The notes beneath the pieces were generated by a model, which saw nothing but the letters and a program-made list of their open reading frames with translations, ran no database searches and was not told where the DNA came from. From Terriglobia bacterium (GTDB lineage: Bacteria; Acidobacteriota; Terriglobia; JAJPHL01), in contig JAJPHL010000036.1 in the NCBI GenBank assembly GCA_021325275.1, forward strand, positions 62,001 to 126,000: a stretch of DNA of 64,000 bases, given 5' to 3'. This document shows positions 17,216-25,927 of this stretch, one piece after another. Within the stretch, counting starts at the first letter, position 1. Each line of letters opens with the position of its first letter. A program made the translations under genes and the position numbers.

Positions 17216-18790
17216 CTAACGCCGTTCCCCGAAGCCCCCACCTCCCGGCGATTCGATTCTGATGCGGTCCCCAGCGCTCACCTGCACACTGCATTTCCCC
17301 GGCAGCGTGTCGTTTTTCCCATCGGCATGCACGAGCACGGTGTGTCCGCGCAATCCGGCGCTGCCGCCCGACAATCCGTACGGCCCCCGGCTGCGGCGAT
17401 CGGCGAGAAGCGTCACTTGCGACGGAACAAGCAACTCAATTTCGCGAACCAATCCATCGCCGCCGCGATATTTTCCGATTCCGCCCGACCCGCGGCGATA
17501 CGAGTATCGCCGTACCCGAAACGGGTAGAAGTATTCCAGCGCTTCCACCGGCGTATTCAGCGAATTCGTCATGTGCGTGTGAATTCCCGGGACGCCGTCG
17601 CGATCCGGCCGCGCACCCATTCCTCCCGCGATGGTTTCGTAATACGCAAACGGCTTTTGCGTGCGCGGGTCGATGCCGCCGATGGTGAGATTGTTCATCG
17701 TGCCGGAGCTCGCCGCCGGCACGCGATGGGGCGCGGCTTGCGCCAGGGCGCGCAGCAGCGTATCGGTGATCCGCTGCGAGCATTCAACGTTTCCACCGGC
17801 CACGGCCGCCGGAGGCCGCGCGTTCACAATCGTGCCTTCCGGCGCGATCACCGTGATCGGGCGCATCAATCCCGCGGTGCAGGGCGCGTCGCCATCGAGG
17901 AGACAACGAAAAACGTAGAACACCGCGGACCACGTGATTGCATATACGGCGTTCACGCTGCCGCCACACTGCGGATCGCTGCCCGTAAAGTCGATGTGGG
18001 CGCGGCGATGTTTGGGATCGAGCCTGATCTTCACGCGAATGGCAATTGAACTTGACCCCGCGCCATCGTCGTCGAGAAAATCCTCGGCGGAGAATTCGCC
18101 GGCCGGCAGTTGCGCGATCGTCGAGCGCACCAGCCGCTCGGTGTAGTCGAGCAATTCCGTCATGCGGCGATTCACGGCGGGCAATCCGTACTTCGCGGCC
18201 ATCTCGAGCAGTCGCCGCTCGCCGATCCGGCACGATCCGATTTGCGCCGTCAGATCGCCTTCGCGTTCTTCCGGCGTGCGCACGTTGTAGAGGATCAATC
18301 CCAGCACTTCGCGATCCACGCGGCCGCGGCGAATGATTCTGACCGGCGGAATGCGAATGCCTTCCTGATAAATCTCGCGCGCATTGCCCATCGAACCGGG
18401 AAACATGCCGCCGACATCGGAATGATGGGCTCGATTCGCCACGTAAAACGCGCGCTTGTTCTTCACGTACACGGGAGCGACCAGCGTGATGTCGGGCAAA
18501 TGCGTTCCGCCGCCGTAGGGATCGTTGAGGATCGCAACGTCGCCCGGTTCCAGATCAAGCGTGTCGATGGCCACGCGCACCGACATCGGCATAGACCCCA
18601 AATGCACGGGCATGTGATCGCCCATCGCGACGACGTTACCGGCGGCGTCGAAAAGCGCGCAGGAGTAATCGCGGCGTTCCTTGATGTTCGGCGAAAACGA
18701 GGTGCGTCGCAGCGCCGCGCCCATTTCTTCGGCGATGGAGTGAAACGCACTCTTGAAAAGTCCCAGTTCAACGGGATCCACGGTCTTCAT
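17216..18790 (-). CDS. Hydantoinase B / 5-oxoprolinase family, subunit B
   Basis: 524 residues, the usual size of the HyuB subunit. Family features include the opening DPVELGLFKSAFHSIAEEMG, RRTSFSPNIKERRDYSCALFD, HMPVHLGSMP, LNDPYGGGTHLPDI, a C-terminal glycine-rich ADRRSRGPYGLSGG segment, and the end IESPGGGGFGERR. With HyuA it makes an ATP-dependent amide ring-opening enzyme acting on hydantoins, 5-oxoproline or N-methylhydantoin. Its ATG overlaps the stop of the A subunit by 4 bp, so the subunits are translationally coupled. The true substrate cannot be decided from the sequence. Confidence 0.93.
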   Translation of the reverse strand: MKTVDPVELGLFKSAFHSIAEEMGAALRRTSFSPNIKERRDYSCALFDAAGNVVAMGDHMPVHLGSMPMSVRVAIDTLDLEPGDVAILNDPYGGGTHLPDITLVAPVYVKNKRAFYVANRAHHSDVGGMFPGSMGNAREIYQEGIRIPPVRIIRRGRVDREVLGLILYNVRTPEEREGDLTAQIGSCRIGERRLLEMAAKYGLPAVNRRMTELLDYTERLVRSTIAQLPAGEFSAEDFLDDDGAGSSSIAIRVKIRLDPKHRRAHIDFTGSDPQCGGSVNAVYAITWSAVFYVFRCLLDGDAPCTAGLMRPITVIAPEGTIVNARPPAAVAGGNVECSQRITDTLLRALAQAAPHRVPAASSGTMNNLTIGGIDPRTQKPFAYYETIAGGMGARPDRDGVPGIHTHMTNSLNTPVEALEYFYPFRVRRYSYRRGSGGIGKYRGGDGLVREIELLVPSQVTLLADRRSRGPYGLSGGSAGLRGHTVLVHADGKNDTLPGKCSVQVSAGDRIRIESPGGGGFGERR

Positions 18791-20709
18791 ACGGAAATCA
18801 CCACGTTCTTCCAGGCGTCGACTTGGGCGCGTGCGCCGCGCGGAATCAAGGTTGTCGCACTGTACTCCACCAGCACCGCGGGACCTGCGAACGCGTCGCC
18901 CGCGCGAAGCAATTCGCGCTCGTAGAATGTCGCGCCGCCATGACGTTTGACAATCGCTTGCTGGGCATTACCGCGCTGCCATTTGAATTTCGGAAATCTC
19001 ACCGGCTTGCTGCTTGCGACGAAGCGGGAACGCACATTCACCACTTCCACGGGACGCGCGGGATCGGCGTACCCGTAGCGTTGACGATGCGCTTCGTGAA
19101 ACGCCGCGACAACTTTTTTGCCGGCGGGCACATTCAGTTCGAAACCTTGACCCTTGTAACGCAAGTCGAGCGATCGCGCCGCGACGCCTTCCAGGCCTTC
19201 GGCGCGCAATTCGTCGCGGCCGCGCGTCTCCAGCGCCAAGAAGCCCGATTCCAAATCCGGAGAGTCAGGCGCCACCATCACGGTGCGCGAATAATCCTTC
19301 ACCACGTCGGAAATCAAAATGCCCAGCGCCGAAAGCGCGCCCGGCATGATCGGCACGAGCACGCGCGGAATGCGCAGCGCGCGCGCCAACGCGCAAGCGT
19401 GCAATCCACCCGCGCCGCCGAAACATACCAGCGTGTAGTCGCGCGGATCGCGGCCGCGTTCCACCGAAATCAAGCGAATCGCCTTCTCCATCGTGGCGTC
19501 GGCAATGCGCACGACACCTTCCGCAAATTCCTCGACGGTGTCGAGCGGACCCTTTGCTTGCTCGCAATATTTCCGCGTGCGCGCTTCGTCCAGTTTCGCC
19601 GCGCCGCCCAAAAATCGCTCGGGATCGAGCCGCCCGAGAATCAAGTTGGCGTCGGTGACGGTGGGTTCCTTGCCTTTGCCGTAACAAATCGGTCCTGGAT
19701 CGGCGCCCGCCGACTGCGGACCTACGAGCAACGCGCCGCCGGAATCGAAACGCGCCAGCGATCCTCCGCCCGCGCCGACCGTGTGAATGTCGAGCATCGG
19801 CACGCCGACCGGCAGTCCCGCAACTTGCGACTCATGGCTCGCGGCGGGCACGCCGTCGACCAGCGCGACATCGGTGGACGTGCCGCCCATGTCGAACGTG
19901 ATGATGCGATCGATGCCCGCGCGCTTCGCCACGTGATGCGCGCCGACCACGCCGCCCGCGGGACCCGAAAGAATCGTGCGTACCGGCTCGCGCGCTGCGA
20001 CGCTCGCGGCGACAATGCCGCCCGAAGATTGCATCACCGAAACGTGGCCGGCGCCGAGGCGCGATTCGATTTCGCCCAAGTAGCGGCTCATGCGCGGCGC
20101 GAGGTAGGCATTCACCGCGACGGTGGAGGCGCGCTCGTACTCCCGGAATTCCGGCAGAATCTGGTGCGAGAGCGACACGGGAATCCCCAGCGCCGCAAGC
20201 GCCGCGCCCACCGCGCGCTCATGCGCCGGATTCGCGAACGAAAAAAGCAACGACACCGCCGCTGCTTCCGCGCCCGACGCGCGAACCGCTTCCACAAGCG
20301 ACGGCAGCGTGTTGGGATTCAGCGCTTCGAGAATCGCGCCATCGGGAAGGGTGCGTTCCACCACGCCGAAGCGTCTCTCTTGCGGCGCTAAAGCAGGCTC
20401 TGGCGACGCAAACCAATCGAACAAGCTGGGTCGCGCTTGCCGTCCGATCGCCAGCGTATCTTCAAATCCGGAGGTCGTAATGAACGCGACGCGCGCGCCG
20501 GACCGTTCCAGCAGCGTGTTGGTTCCCACCGTTGTTCCGTGACGTACTTCCACCGATTCTTTTCGCGCGCCGGAAATCTGTTTCACCGCCGCGACAATGG
20601 CGTCGGCGGGATTCGACGGCGTCGAAAATATTTTCAGCACACGGAGCGCGCCCGCCTCTTCGTAGACGCAATCGGTGAACGTTCCGCCGGTGTCGATGGC
20701 GATTCGCAT
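18787..20709 (-). CDS. Hydantoinase A / 5-oxoprolinase family, subunit A
   Basis: 640 residues. It has the actin-like ATPase fold of HyuA proteins: MRIAIDTGGTFTDCVYEE at the start, RHGTTVGTNTLLER, SLSHQILPEFREYERASTVAVNAYL, LSGPAGGVVGAHH, FDMGGTSTDVALV and CFGGAGGLHACALA. This subunit phosphorylates the ring amide so that subunit B can hydrolyse it. The pair follows the order A then B on the minus strand and ends at the palindrome at 17119-17199. Together with the separate gamma-glutamyltransferase at 46283 it could take part in recovery of glutamate from pyroglutamate, but hydantoin use is equally possible. Confidence 0.94.
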   Translation of the reverse strand: MRIAIDTGGTFTDCVYEEAGALRVLKIFSTPSNPADAIVAAVKQISGARKESVEVRHGTTVGTNTLLERSGARVAFITTSGFEDTLAIGRQARPSLFDWFASPEPALAPQERRFGVVERTLPDGAILEALNPNTLPSLVEAVRASGAEAAAVSLLFSFANPAHERAVGAALAALGIPVSLSHQILPEFREYERASTVAVNAYLAPRMSRYLGEIESRLGAGHVSVMQSSGGIVAASVAAREPVRTILSGPAGGVVGAHHVAKRAGIDRIITFDMGGTSTDVALVDGVPAASHESQVAGLPVGVPMLDIHTVGAGGGSLARFDSGGALLVGPQSAGADPGPICYGKGKEPTVTDANLILGRLDPERFLGGAAKLDEARTRKYCEQAKGPLDTVEEFAEGVVRIADATMEKAIRLISVERGRDPRDYTLVCFGGAGGLHACALARALRIPRVLVPIMPGALSALGILISDVVKDYSRTVMVAPDSPDLESGFLALETRGRDELRAEGLEGVAARSLDLRYKGQGFELNVPAGKKVVAAFHEAHRQRYGYADPARPVEVVNVRSRFVASSKPVRFPKFKWQRGNAQQAIVKRHGGATFYERELLRAGDAFAGPAVLVEYSATTLIPRGARAQVDAWKNVVISV

Positions 20710-20736
20710 GCAAAAGGGAATGATATCAGCGCATGA

Positions 20737-20742
20737 TAAAAT
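20737..20742 (+). promoter_or_regulatory. -10 box (TAAAAT) with 6-nt spacing to ATG
   Basis: TAAAAT is followed by six bases and the ATG at 20749. It predicts a leaderless mRNA for the small secreted protein. The divergent hydantoinase A start is 39 bp away and has TATCAT on its strand at 20720-20725. Confidence 0.42.
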
Positions 20743-20748
20743 TCACGC

Positions 20749-21297
20749 ATGAAAGCCACCCAAAGATTTTTGATTCTTCTCGCGACGGCGGCGCTGGCCA
20801 CCGCACAAGGCGCCAAGACCGCACCGGGCGTTGTCGACGGCATTCGTTACACCGCGCCGGCGAAGTGGTCGTTGCAACCGGACCGCCCGATGCGCGTGGC
20901 CACCTACACCGTCCCTCAAGCGGCCGGCGATCCCGAGGCCGGCGAATGCGGCGTGTTTTTCTTCGGACCCGGTCAAGGCGGATCGGTGCAGGCGAATCTC
21001 GATCGCTGGACGGGACAATTTCAAACGCCGGGCGGCCAGAAAATCGGCGATCCCAAAACGTCGAAGGAAACCGTCGCGGGAATCAACGTGACGATGGTGG
21101 ATATTTCCGGAACGTACATGCAATCATCGGGGCCGATGATGGCTGCGAAGCAAGCGAAACCGAACTATCGCATGATCGCCGCGGTAGTGGAAGGCAAGCA
21201 AGGTCCGCTCTTCATCAAACTCACGGGACCCAAGAAAACCGTGGCCGCCGCGGAAGCCGATTTCGCGGCGATGATCAAGTCGATCAAGCCGGAATAA
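20749..21297 (+). CDS. Small secreted protein of unknown function
   Basis: 182 residues. MKATQRFLILLATAALATAQG is a signal peptide with a likely cleavage near Ala-Gln. The mature part has no motif I can name. It starts with a PGVVDGIRYTAPAKWSLQ strand and ends with FIKLTGPKKTVAAAEADFAAM, a pattern seen in proteins that describe a protein-surface or lipid-binding fold. It lies 2 bp before the sarcosine-oxidase-like gene, so the two are probably cotranscribed, yet a link in function is not evident. Confidence 0.7.
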   Translation: MKATQRFLILLATAALATAQGAKTAPGVVDGIRYTAPAKWSLQPDRPMRVATYTVPQAAGDPEAGECGVFFFGPGQGGSVQANLDRWTGQFQTPGGQKIGDPKTSKETVAGINVTMVDISGTYMQSSGPMMAAKQAKPNYRMIAAVVEGKQGPLFIKLTGPKKTVAAAEADFAAMIKSIKPE

Positions 21298-21299
21298 CC

Positions 21300-22391
21300 G
21301 TGGACGTCGCCATCGCCGGCGCGGGCATGTTTGGCCTGGCCACGGCGCTCACATTCGCGGAAAACGGAGCGCACGTTGTGCTCTTCGATAGGTGGGGAGT
21401 GGCGAATGCGCGCGCCACATCCAATGATCACACGCGTGTGTGGCGCACCGCGTACGGCCCGAAACGTTTGTACTCGCGATGGGCGCGGGAGTCGCTCGAG
21501 GTATGGAAACGTTGGGAAGCGGAGTGCGGCGAACAACTTTTCCAGCAGACGGGCGTGCTGTGGCTGGAAGGCGACGATCCGGAATTCGCCTCAGCAACCC
21601 GCGCGGCGCTCGATGCGCTGGGCATTCCGTACGAATCACTCGCGGCCGGCCGAGCCGCGTCGCGATTTCCGCAATTCTCCGGGATCGAGGATCGACGCGC
21701 GTTGTGGGAGCCGCTGGCCGGCGTGTTGTTCGCGCGGCGGGCGTGTCTGGCGATTGCGCGATTGTTCGAGCGGCGCGGCGGGAAAATCGAGACGGCGGGC
21801 GTCGCGTCGTTTTCGGGACGGCGAATGATCCTTGAGGACGGTCGCGATATTTCCGCTGACAAATACGTTTTCGCGTGCGGTCCTTGGTTGCGCGACATTT
21901 TTCCGTCGCTTCTCGGCGGACGGATTCGGGTGACACGCCAAGAAGTCTTCTATTTCGAGCCGCCGGCCCCGGACAACTTCGGTCCCGGCGAGTTTCCGGT
22001 TTGGCTCGAAGAAGGCCGCCGCGCCGGAAAAGAGTTTTCGTACTACGGCATGCCGACGCTCGATGGACGCGTCAAGCTGGCTTCCGACGAGCGCGGTCCG
22101 GAGTTCGATCCCACGTCCGGCGATCGCACTACGTCACCGGAATCGCTCGCCCAGGCTCGCGATTTCCTGACGCGACGTTTACCGGCACTTGCACCGCAGC
22201 GCCTGATCGACTCGCGCGTCTGCCAGTACGAACAAACCATCGACTCGCACTTGATTGTCGACCGTCATCCTGATTGGGAGAACGTCTGGATCGCCGGCGG
22301 CGGCTCCGGCCATGGATTCAAACTCGCGCCGGCCGTCGCGAACGCGTTACTTCGCGAAGAAACTCCGGATGAGGTGCGTCTCAAGCGTTAA
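21300..22391 (+). CDS. FAD-dependent oxidoreductase, sarcosine oxidase / N-methyltryptophan oxidase-like
   Basis: 363 residues from GTG 21300; the reading frame extends upstream only as an antisense-type shadow of the previous gene. The N-terminus is a DAO-type FAD domain (VDVAIAGAGMFGLATAL, then VVLFDR). The C-terminal RVCQYEQTIDSHLIVDRHP matches the region that in monomeric sarcosine oxidase carries the covalent-flavin cysteine, and GGGSGHGFKLAPAVA is the matching FAD-binding end. It probably oxidises a secondary amine or amino acid. It overlaps the convergent epimerase gene by 11 bp. The exact amine is unknown. Confidence 0.85.
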   Translation: MDVAIAGAGMFGLATALTFAENGAHVVLFDRWGVANARATSNDHTRVWRTAYGPKRLYSRWARESLEVWKRWEAECGEQLFQQTGVLWLEGDDPEFASATRAALDALGIPYESLAAGRAASRFPQFSGIEDRRALWEPLAGVLFARRACLAIARLFERRGGKIETAGVASFSGRRMILEDGRDISADKYVFACGPWLRDIFPSLLGGRIRVTRQEVFYFEPPAPDNFGPGEFPVWLEEGRRAGKEFSYYGMPTLDGRVKLASDERGPEFDPTSGDRTTSPESLAQARDFLTRRLPALAPQRLIDSRVCQYEQTIDSHLIVDRHPDWENVWIAGGGSGHGFKLAPAVANALLREETPDEVRLKR

Positions 22392-23427
22392 ATCGCCCGC
22401 CGTTGAACTGGGATGTCCGCAGGATCGCTTCTTCCAGGCTGACCGTCTCTCGCAAACCCAATTCCGTTCGCGCGCGCTCCGTCGACGGCACGTAACGCTC
22501 TGGCGACGCACCGAGCACGGGATTACGCGCGGTCGTCACGTTGTCCGCTATGCCCAGCGTCGCCGCGACAACTTCGCCGAGCTGCGCGATCGTCAAGTCA
22601 TGCTCCGACCCCACGTTGTAAGGACGGCACGGCGCGCCGCGCAACAGAATCGTCCACAGCCACACCGCGAGGTCGGCGGCGTATAAGTAAGAACGATACG
22701 GCGTGCCGTCGCCGCCGATTTTCACGGGACCGCCGCGCATCGCGTCGCGAATGAAATTTCCGATGGCGTAGTGGATGTCGAGCGGCAGGTACGGTCCCGC
22801 AAACGCGAAGCATCGCGCGATCGTGCACTCTAAACCGAACTGCTTGTGATAAATCGCGCACAGCAATTCGGCGGCGCGTTTCCCTTCGCCATACGCCCAC
22901 TTGGGATCGCTCGGCTCCGGCCCCACGCGCGATTCCTCGCCGATGTGCGTGACGTTCGACGGTTGCGCGCCGTACACCGCGCCCGAGCTCGTCAGCAGAA
23001 ATCGCCGCGCGCCCGACGCCAGCGCGAAATCGAGCGTGTGGCGCGTGCCTTCCACAATCGTGTCGAACATCACCAGCGGATGATCGCGATTCAGCGACGC
23101 ACTGGCGTCCGTCGCGGCGTGGATCACGTGCGTGAAGCGGGTTTTTGGAAAAGCGAATGACCGCACGTCGCCGGCGAGCAACTCAACGGCGGCGTGCCCC
23201 GCTAAACGCGGGGCTTTCGTGCGAAACGCTTCCGGCGACCGCGTCAAAACGGTGATGGTCGCGGGTAGTTGCAGGCGGTCGCGCGCGTACAGAAACGTTT
23301 CGAGCAGCCAACAGCCGAAAAATCCTGTGCCGCCGGTTAGAAAGATTCGCACCTCGCGCATTTCCTCGAACAAACCGCGCGTTTGCTCGAACACGTGCTC
23401 CAGATCGCGGGAAAGTGGCTCGGACAC
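22381..23427 (-). CDS. NAD-dependent epimerase/dehydratase (extended SDR)
   Basis: 348 residues when read from GTG 23427, which I prefer over the ATG at 23361. The extra N-terminal residues SEPLSRDLEHVFEQTRGLF resemble the lead-in of related sugar-nucleotide epimerases just before VRIFLTGGTGFFGCWLLETF. AGG precedes the GTG. NAD motif TGGTGFFG, SSGAVYG and YGEGKRAAE (YxxxK) are visible. Late motifs GGDGTPYRSYLYAADLAVWL and PYNVGSEHDLTIAQL are typical of nucleotide-sugar epimerases or dehydratases. It is divergent with the GT2 gene by only 21 bp. It probably makes a precursor for a surface glycan. Confidence 0.87.
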   Translation of the reverse strand: MSEPLSRDLEHVFEQTRGLFEEMREVRIFLTGGTGFFGCWLLETFLYARDRLQLPATITVLTRSPEAFRTKAPRLAGHAAVELLAGDVRSFAFPKTRFTHVIHAATDASASLNRDHPLVMFDTIVEGTRHTLDFALASGARRFLLTSSGAVYGAQPSNVTHIGEESRVGPEPSDPKWAYGEGKRAAELLCAIYHKQFGLECTIARCFAFAGPYLPLDIHYAIGNFIRDAMRGGPVKIGGDGTPYRSYLYAADLAVWLWTILLRGAPCRPYNVGSEHDLTIAQLGEVVAATLGIADNVTTARNPVLGASPERYVPSTERARTELGLRETVSLEEAILRTSQFNGGRFNA

Positions 23428-23436
23428 GTCGCCTGC

Positions 23437-23442
23437 TATAAT
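23437..23442 (+). promoter_or_regulatory. Perfect -10 box (TATAAT), leaderless GT2 start
   Basis: TGCTATAAT, an extended -10, is followed by six bases (ACCGCA) and the ATG at 23449. Transcription should start at the A of ATG. It lies within a 21-bp gap between divergent start codons. Confidence 0.6.
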
Positions 23443-23448
23443 ACCGCA

Positions 23449-24441
23449 ATGACTGAAGGGGGTCCGCGCAAGACCATCTCCATTCTCACCGCTTGCTACA
23501 ACGAAGAAGACAACGTAGAAGAGTTGTACGAGCGCGTGCGCAAAGTGATGGTCGAAGTGGCACGCTACGATTACGAGCACGTTTTCATCGACAATTGCTC
23601 CACCGACCGCACGGTGGAAATCCTGAAGCGCATCGCGGCGCAAGATCCCAACGTCAAGCTCATTGTCAACGCGCGCAACTTCGGACACATCCGCTCTCCG
23701 CATCACGCCCTGCTGCAAACCTCCGGCGACGCCGTCATCGGATTGGTCGCCGATCTGCAAGATCCGCCGGAAATGATCCCGCAATTTCTCGAGAAATGGG
23801 AGCAAGGCAACTTCATGGTGCTGGCGATCAAAAGCGCCAGCGACGAGAATCCGCTGATGTTCTGGATCCGCAAGCGTTACTACGCGCTGGTGAACAAGCT
23901 GTCGTCGATCGAGACATTCCAGAACTTCACCGGTTTCGGCCTGTACGACCGCCGCGTGATCGAGGAAGTGCGCCGCATGGGCGATCCCTATCCGTACTTT
24001 CGCGGGATGATCGCCGAAATCGGATTGCCTTACACGACGATTCCCTTTCATCAGCCGGCGCGCACGCGCGGTATCACCAAGAATAATTTTTACTCGCTCT
24101 ACGACATGGCGATGCTCGGCATCACCAACCTCTCGAAAGTTCCCCTGCGCCTGATGACGTTCTTCGGATTCGTCGCCGCGGCGCTTTGTTTTCTCGTCGC
24201 GCTGTTTTATCTCCTCTACAAACTGATCTTTTGGCAGGAATTCTCACTCGGCGTCGCGCCATTGGTGATCGGCATTTTCTTTCTCGGGTCCGTCCAACTG
24301 ATCTCCGTGGGGATTTTGGGCGAATACGTGGGATCGATCCACACGCGCGTGTACAACCGGCCGTTGGTCGTGGAGCGCGAGCGCGTGAATTTCGATCGCA
24401 TGCCGGGACCGCCGCGCTCCACGCCGTACTCTTCCACTTAG
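23449..24441 (+). CDS. GT2 glycosyltransferase, polyprenyl-phosphate type with two C-terminal membrane helices
   Basis: 330 residues from ATG 23449. The GT-A domain has ISILTACYNEEDNVEELYE, FIDNCSTDRTVEI and VGLVADLQDPPE, where the D-x-Q-D-P motif is typical of dolichol- or undecaprenyl-phosphate sugar transferases. C-terminal helices at about 240-300 (FFGFVAAALCFLVALFYLLY) anchor it in the membrane. Such enzymes load a sugar onto a lipid carrier for glycan modification. The flippase-like membrane protein starts 4 bp later and the epimerase is divergent, so the three genes form a small glycan-lipid locus. Confidence 0.9.
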   Translation: MTEGGPRKTISILTACYNEEDNVEELYERVRKVMVEVARYDYEHVFIDNCSTDRTVEILKRIAAQDPNVKLIVNARNFGHIRSPHHALLQTSGDAVIGLVADLQDPPEMIPQFLEKWEQGNFMVLAIKSASDENPLMFWIRKRYYALVNKLSSIETFQNFTGFGLYDRRVIEEVRRMGDPYPYFRGMIAEIGLPYTTIPFHQPARTRGITKNNFYSLYDMAMLGITNLSKVPLRLMTFFGFVAAALCFLVALFYLLYKLIFWQEFSLGVAPLVIGIFFLGSVQLISVGILGEYVGSIHTRVYNRPLVVERERVNFDRMPGPPRSTPYSST

Positions 24442-24445
24442 CCCT

Positions 24446-25450
24446 ATGCGCCGCATCCCTGCTTGGATTCCGGCCGCGATTCTCGCCGCCGTGCTGCTTT
24501 ACTTCGCGCTGCGCGGCGTAGAATGGCGTCGCGTCGGCGAAATTATCGCCGGCGCGCAGTGGCGGTTTCTGGCCATGTCGATTGTTACGTCCACCACCGC
24601 ATTGCTCCTGCGCGCGGCACGCTGGAGGATTCTCCTAAACTCAAGCGCGCAAGACGAAGAGAAACAAGTGAGCTTGCCCACCGCGTTTTGGGCGACCACC
24701 GCGGGATACTTGGGAAATCTGTTATTGCCCGCGCGCGCCGGCGAGTTGGTACGTACATTTTTGATCAGCGCAAAATCGGGATTGACGAAGACGTTTGTCC
24801 TAACCACTGCGGCCGGCGAGCGCATCATGGACGCGATTTCGCTGATCCTTTTTAGTTCCTTGGCGCTCCTCACGGTGGAATCGCAGCCGCTGTGGATGAA
24901 AAATGCCGCCCGCGGGCTGGCGATTGTCGCGGTTGTCGCGGCAACCGGCATCGCGTTGCTGCCGTACATTCATGAATCCATCGAAACGCTGCTGCGCAAG
25001 CTGCCGATCCCGGCGGGACTCGTTGAAAAGCTCGTGGAGATCATGCATCAAGTGATTCTCGGCCTGCGCGCGTTTCACAATCCCGGCCGCTTCGCGGAGT
25101 TCGCGGCGCTCACCGTTGTGATTTGGTCGACCGACACGCTCGGTGCGATTCTAACGGCGCGCGCGTTGGGACTCGATCTCGCGTTTCCCGTGGCGCTGCT
25201 GTTTCTCACGGCGCTGGGACTTAGTAGTGCGCTGCCCTCGACACCGGGCTATGTGGGAATCTACCAGTATGTCGCCGTCACGGTGCTAGGCCCGTTCGGC
25301 ATCGCGCGCGATCCGGCGATCGCATACGTGATTGTGGTGCAAGCGATCATCTATGCCACGATGATCGCCTACGGCGTCCCGGGCGTCATCAAGCTAGGCG
25401 GAAGTTTTTCGGCGATGCGGAAGATGTCGCGGCAGGCGGCGCGCGATTGA
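24446..25450 (+). CDS. Flippase-like integral membrane protein (lysylphosphatidylglycerol synthase TM family)
   Basis: 334 residues with about eight hydrophobic helices. Its pattern is that of the family that includes the membrane half of MprF: FLAMSIVTSTTALLLRAARW, LGNLLLPARAGELVRTFLI, the central FVLTTAAGERIMDAISLI, and LFLTALGLSSALPSTPGYVG. In MprF this part flips aminoacyl-lipids; free-standing versions often stand next to lipid-linked sugar transferases. The gene lies 4 bp after GT2, so it may move the glycolipid that GT2 makes. That role is inference. Confidence 0.85.
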   Translation: MRRIPAWIPAAILAAVLLYFALRGVEWRRVGEIIAGAQWRFLAMSIVTSTTALLLRAARWRILLNSSAQDEEKQVSLPTAFWATTAGYLGNLLLPARAGELVRTFLISAKSGLTKTFVLTTAAGERIMDAISLILFSSLALLTVESQPLWMKNAARGLAIVAVVAATGIALLPYIHESIETLLRKLPIPAGLVEKLVEIMHQVILGLRAFHNPGRFAEFAALTVVIWSTDTLGAILTARALGLDLAFPVALLFLTALGLSSALPSTPGYVGIYQYVAVTVLGPFGIARDPAIAYVIVVQAIIYATMIAYGVPGVIKLGGSFSAMRKMSRQAARD

Positions 25451-25451
25451 A

Positions 25452-25844
25452 TCATTCAGAACTAATCGTGTGACCCGATTCCCGCAGGATCGCTTGGGCC
25501 CTCTCGAAATTCTCGCGCTTCACGAGTAAATAATCGGTGTCGTAGCTCGACACCACGAACACGCTCACGCCGGCGGCGGCCAGCGGTTGCGAAAGCGCGG
25601 CTACCACGCCGATCGTGTTGAAGTCCATGGGACCGTCCACTTTCAAGCATCGCCATCCGCGATTGCACGTGACCGTGCCGGGCACGTTGGCCTCGGCGCA
25701 GATCACGCTGAGTTCGTCGGCGGTTCGCGTGATCGAGTAGAACAATCCCGTGGCGGCCCAGGGCGGCGGCGCGGCATTGGGACCAAGCCGGCAGATCGCG
25801 AACGTCTCCGGAAGCGGTGAAAGCGTCAGCTTAGGATTCGCCAT
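25452..25844 (-). CDS. ACT-domain protein
   Basis: 130 residues from ATG 25844, with TACGAT 7 nt upstream. The sequence is like small paired-ACT proteins of the lysine/aspartate kinase regulatory type: FAICRLGPNAAPPPWAA, FYSITRTADELSVICAE, FNTIGVVAALSQPLAAAGVSVF and YDTDYLLVKRENFERAQAIL. These proteins bind amino acids or other small molecules. The gene is convergent with the flippase-like gene (1 bp apart) and stands alone, so its partner is unknown. Confidence 0.8.
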   Translation of the reverse strand: MANPKLTLSPLPETFAICRLGPNAAPPPWAATGLFYSITRTADELSVICAEANVPGTVTCNRGWRCLKVDGPMDFNTIGVVAALSQPLAAAGVSVFVVSSYDTDYLLVKRENFERAQAILRESGHTISSE

Positions 25845-25851
25845 TACAGCC

Positions 25852-25857
25852 ATCGTA
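25852..25857 (-). promoter_or_regulatory. -10 box (TACGAT), ACT gene
   Basis: TACGAT on the minus strand, 7 nt before the ATG at 25844. No ribosome site lies between. Confidence 0.38.
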
Positions 25858-25927
25858 GCAAGTTCCGTCGCCAGAATCGAGCACGCCAGGGCGTTTGATC
25901 CGGGCACCAATGCTATGATTTCTCACC

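Noticed and set aside
20733-22391. A 552-codon open frame that appears to join the secreted protein region to the flavoenzyme.
   Set aside because: The first 189 codons are out of frame with the real secreted protein gene at 20749-21297 and have no family features; the flavoenzyme begins at GTG 21300.
23428-24051. A long upstream extension of the epimerase reading frame.
   Set aside because: It lies antisense to the GT2 gene, and the conserved lead-in starts at GTG 23427.
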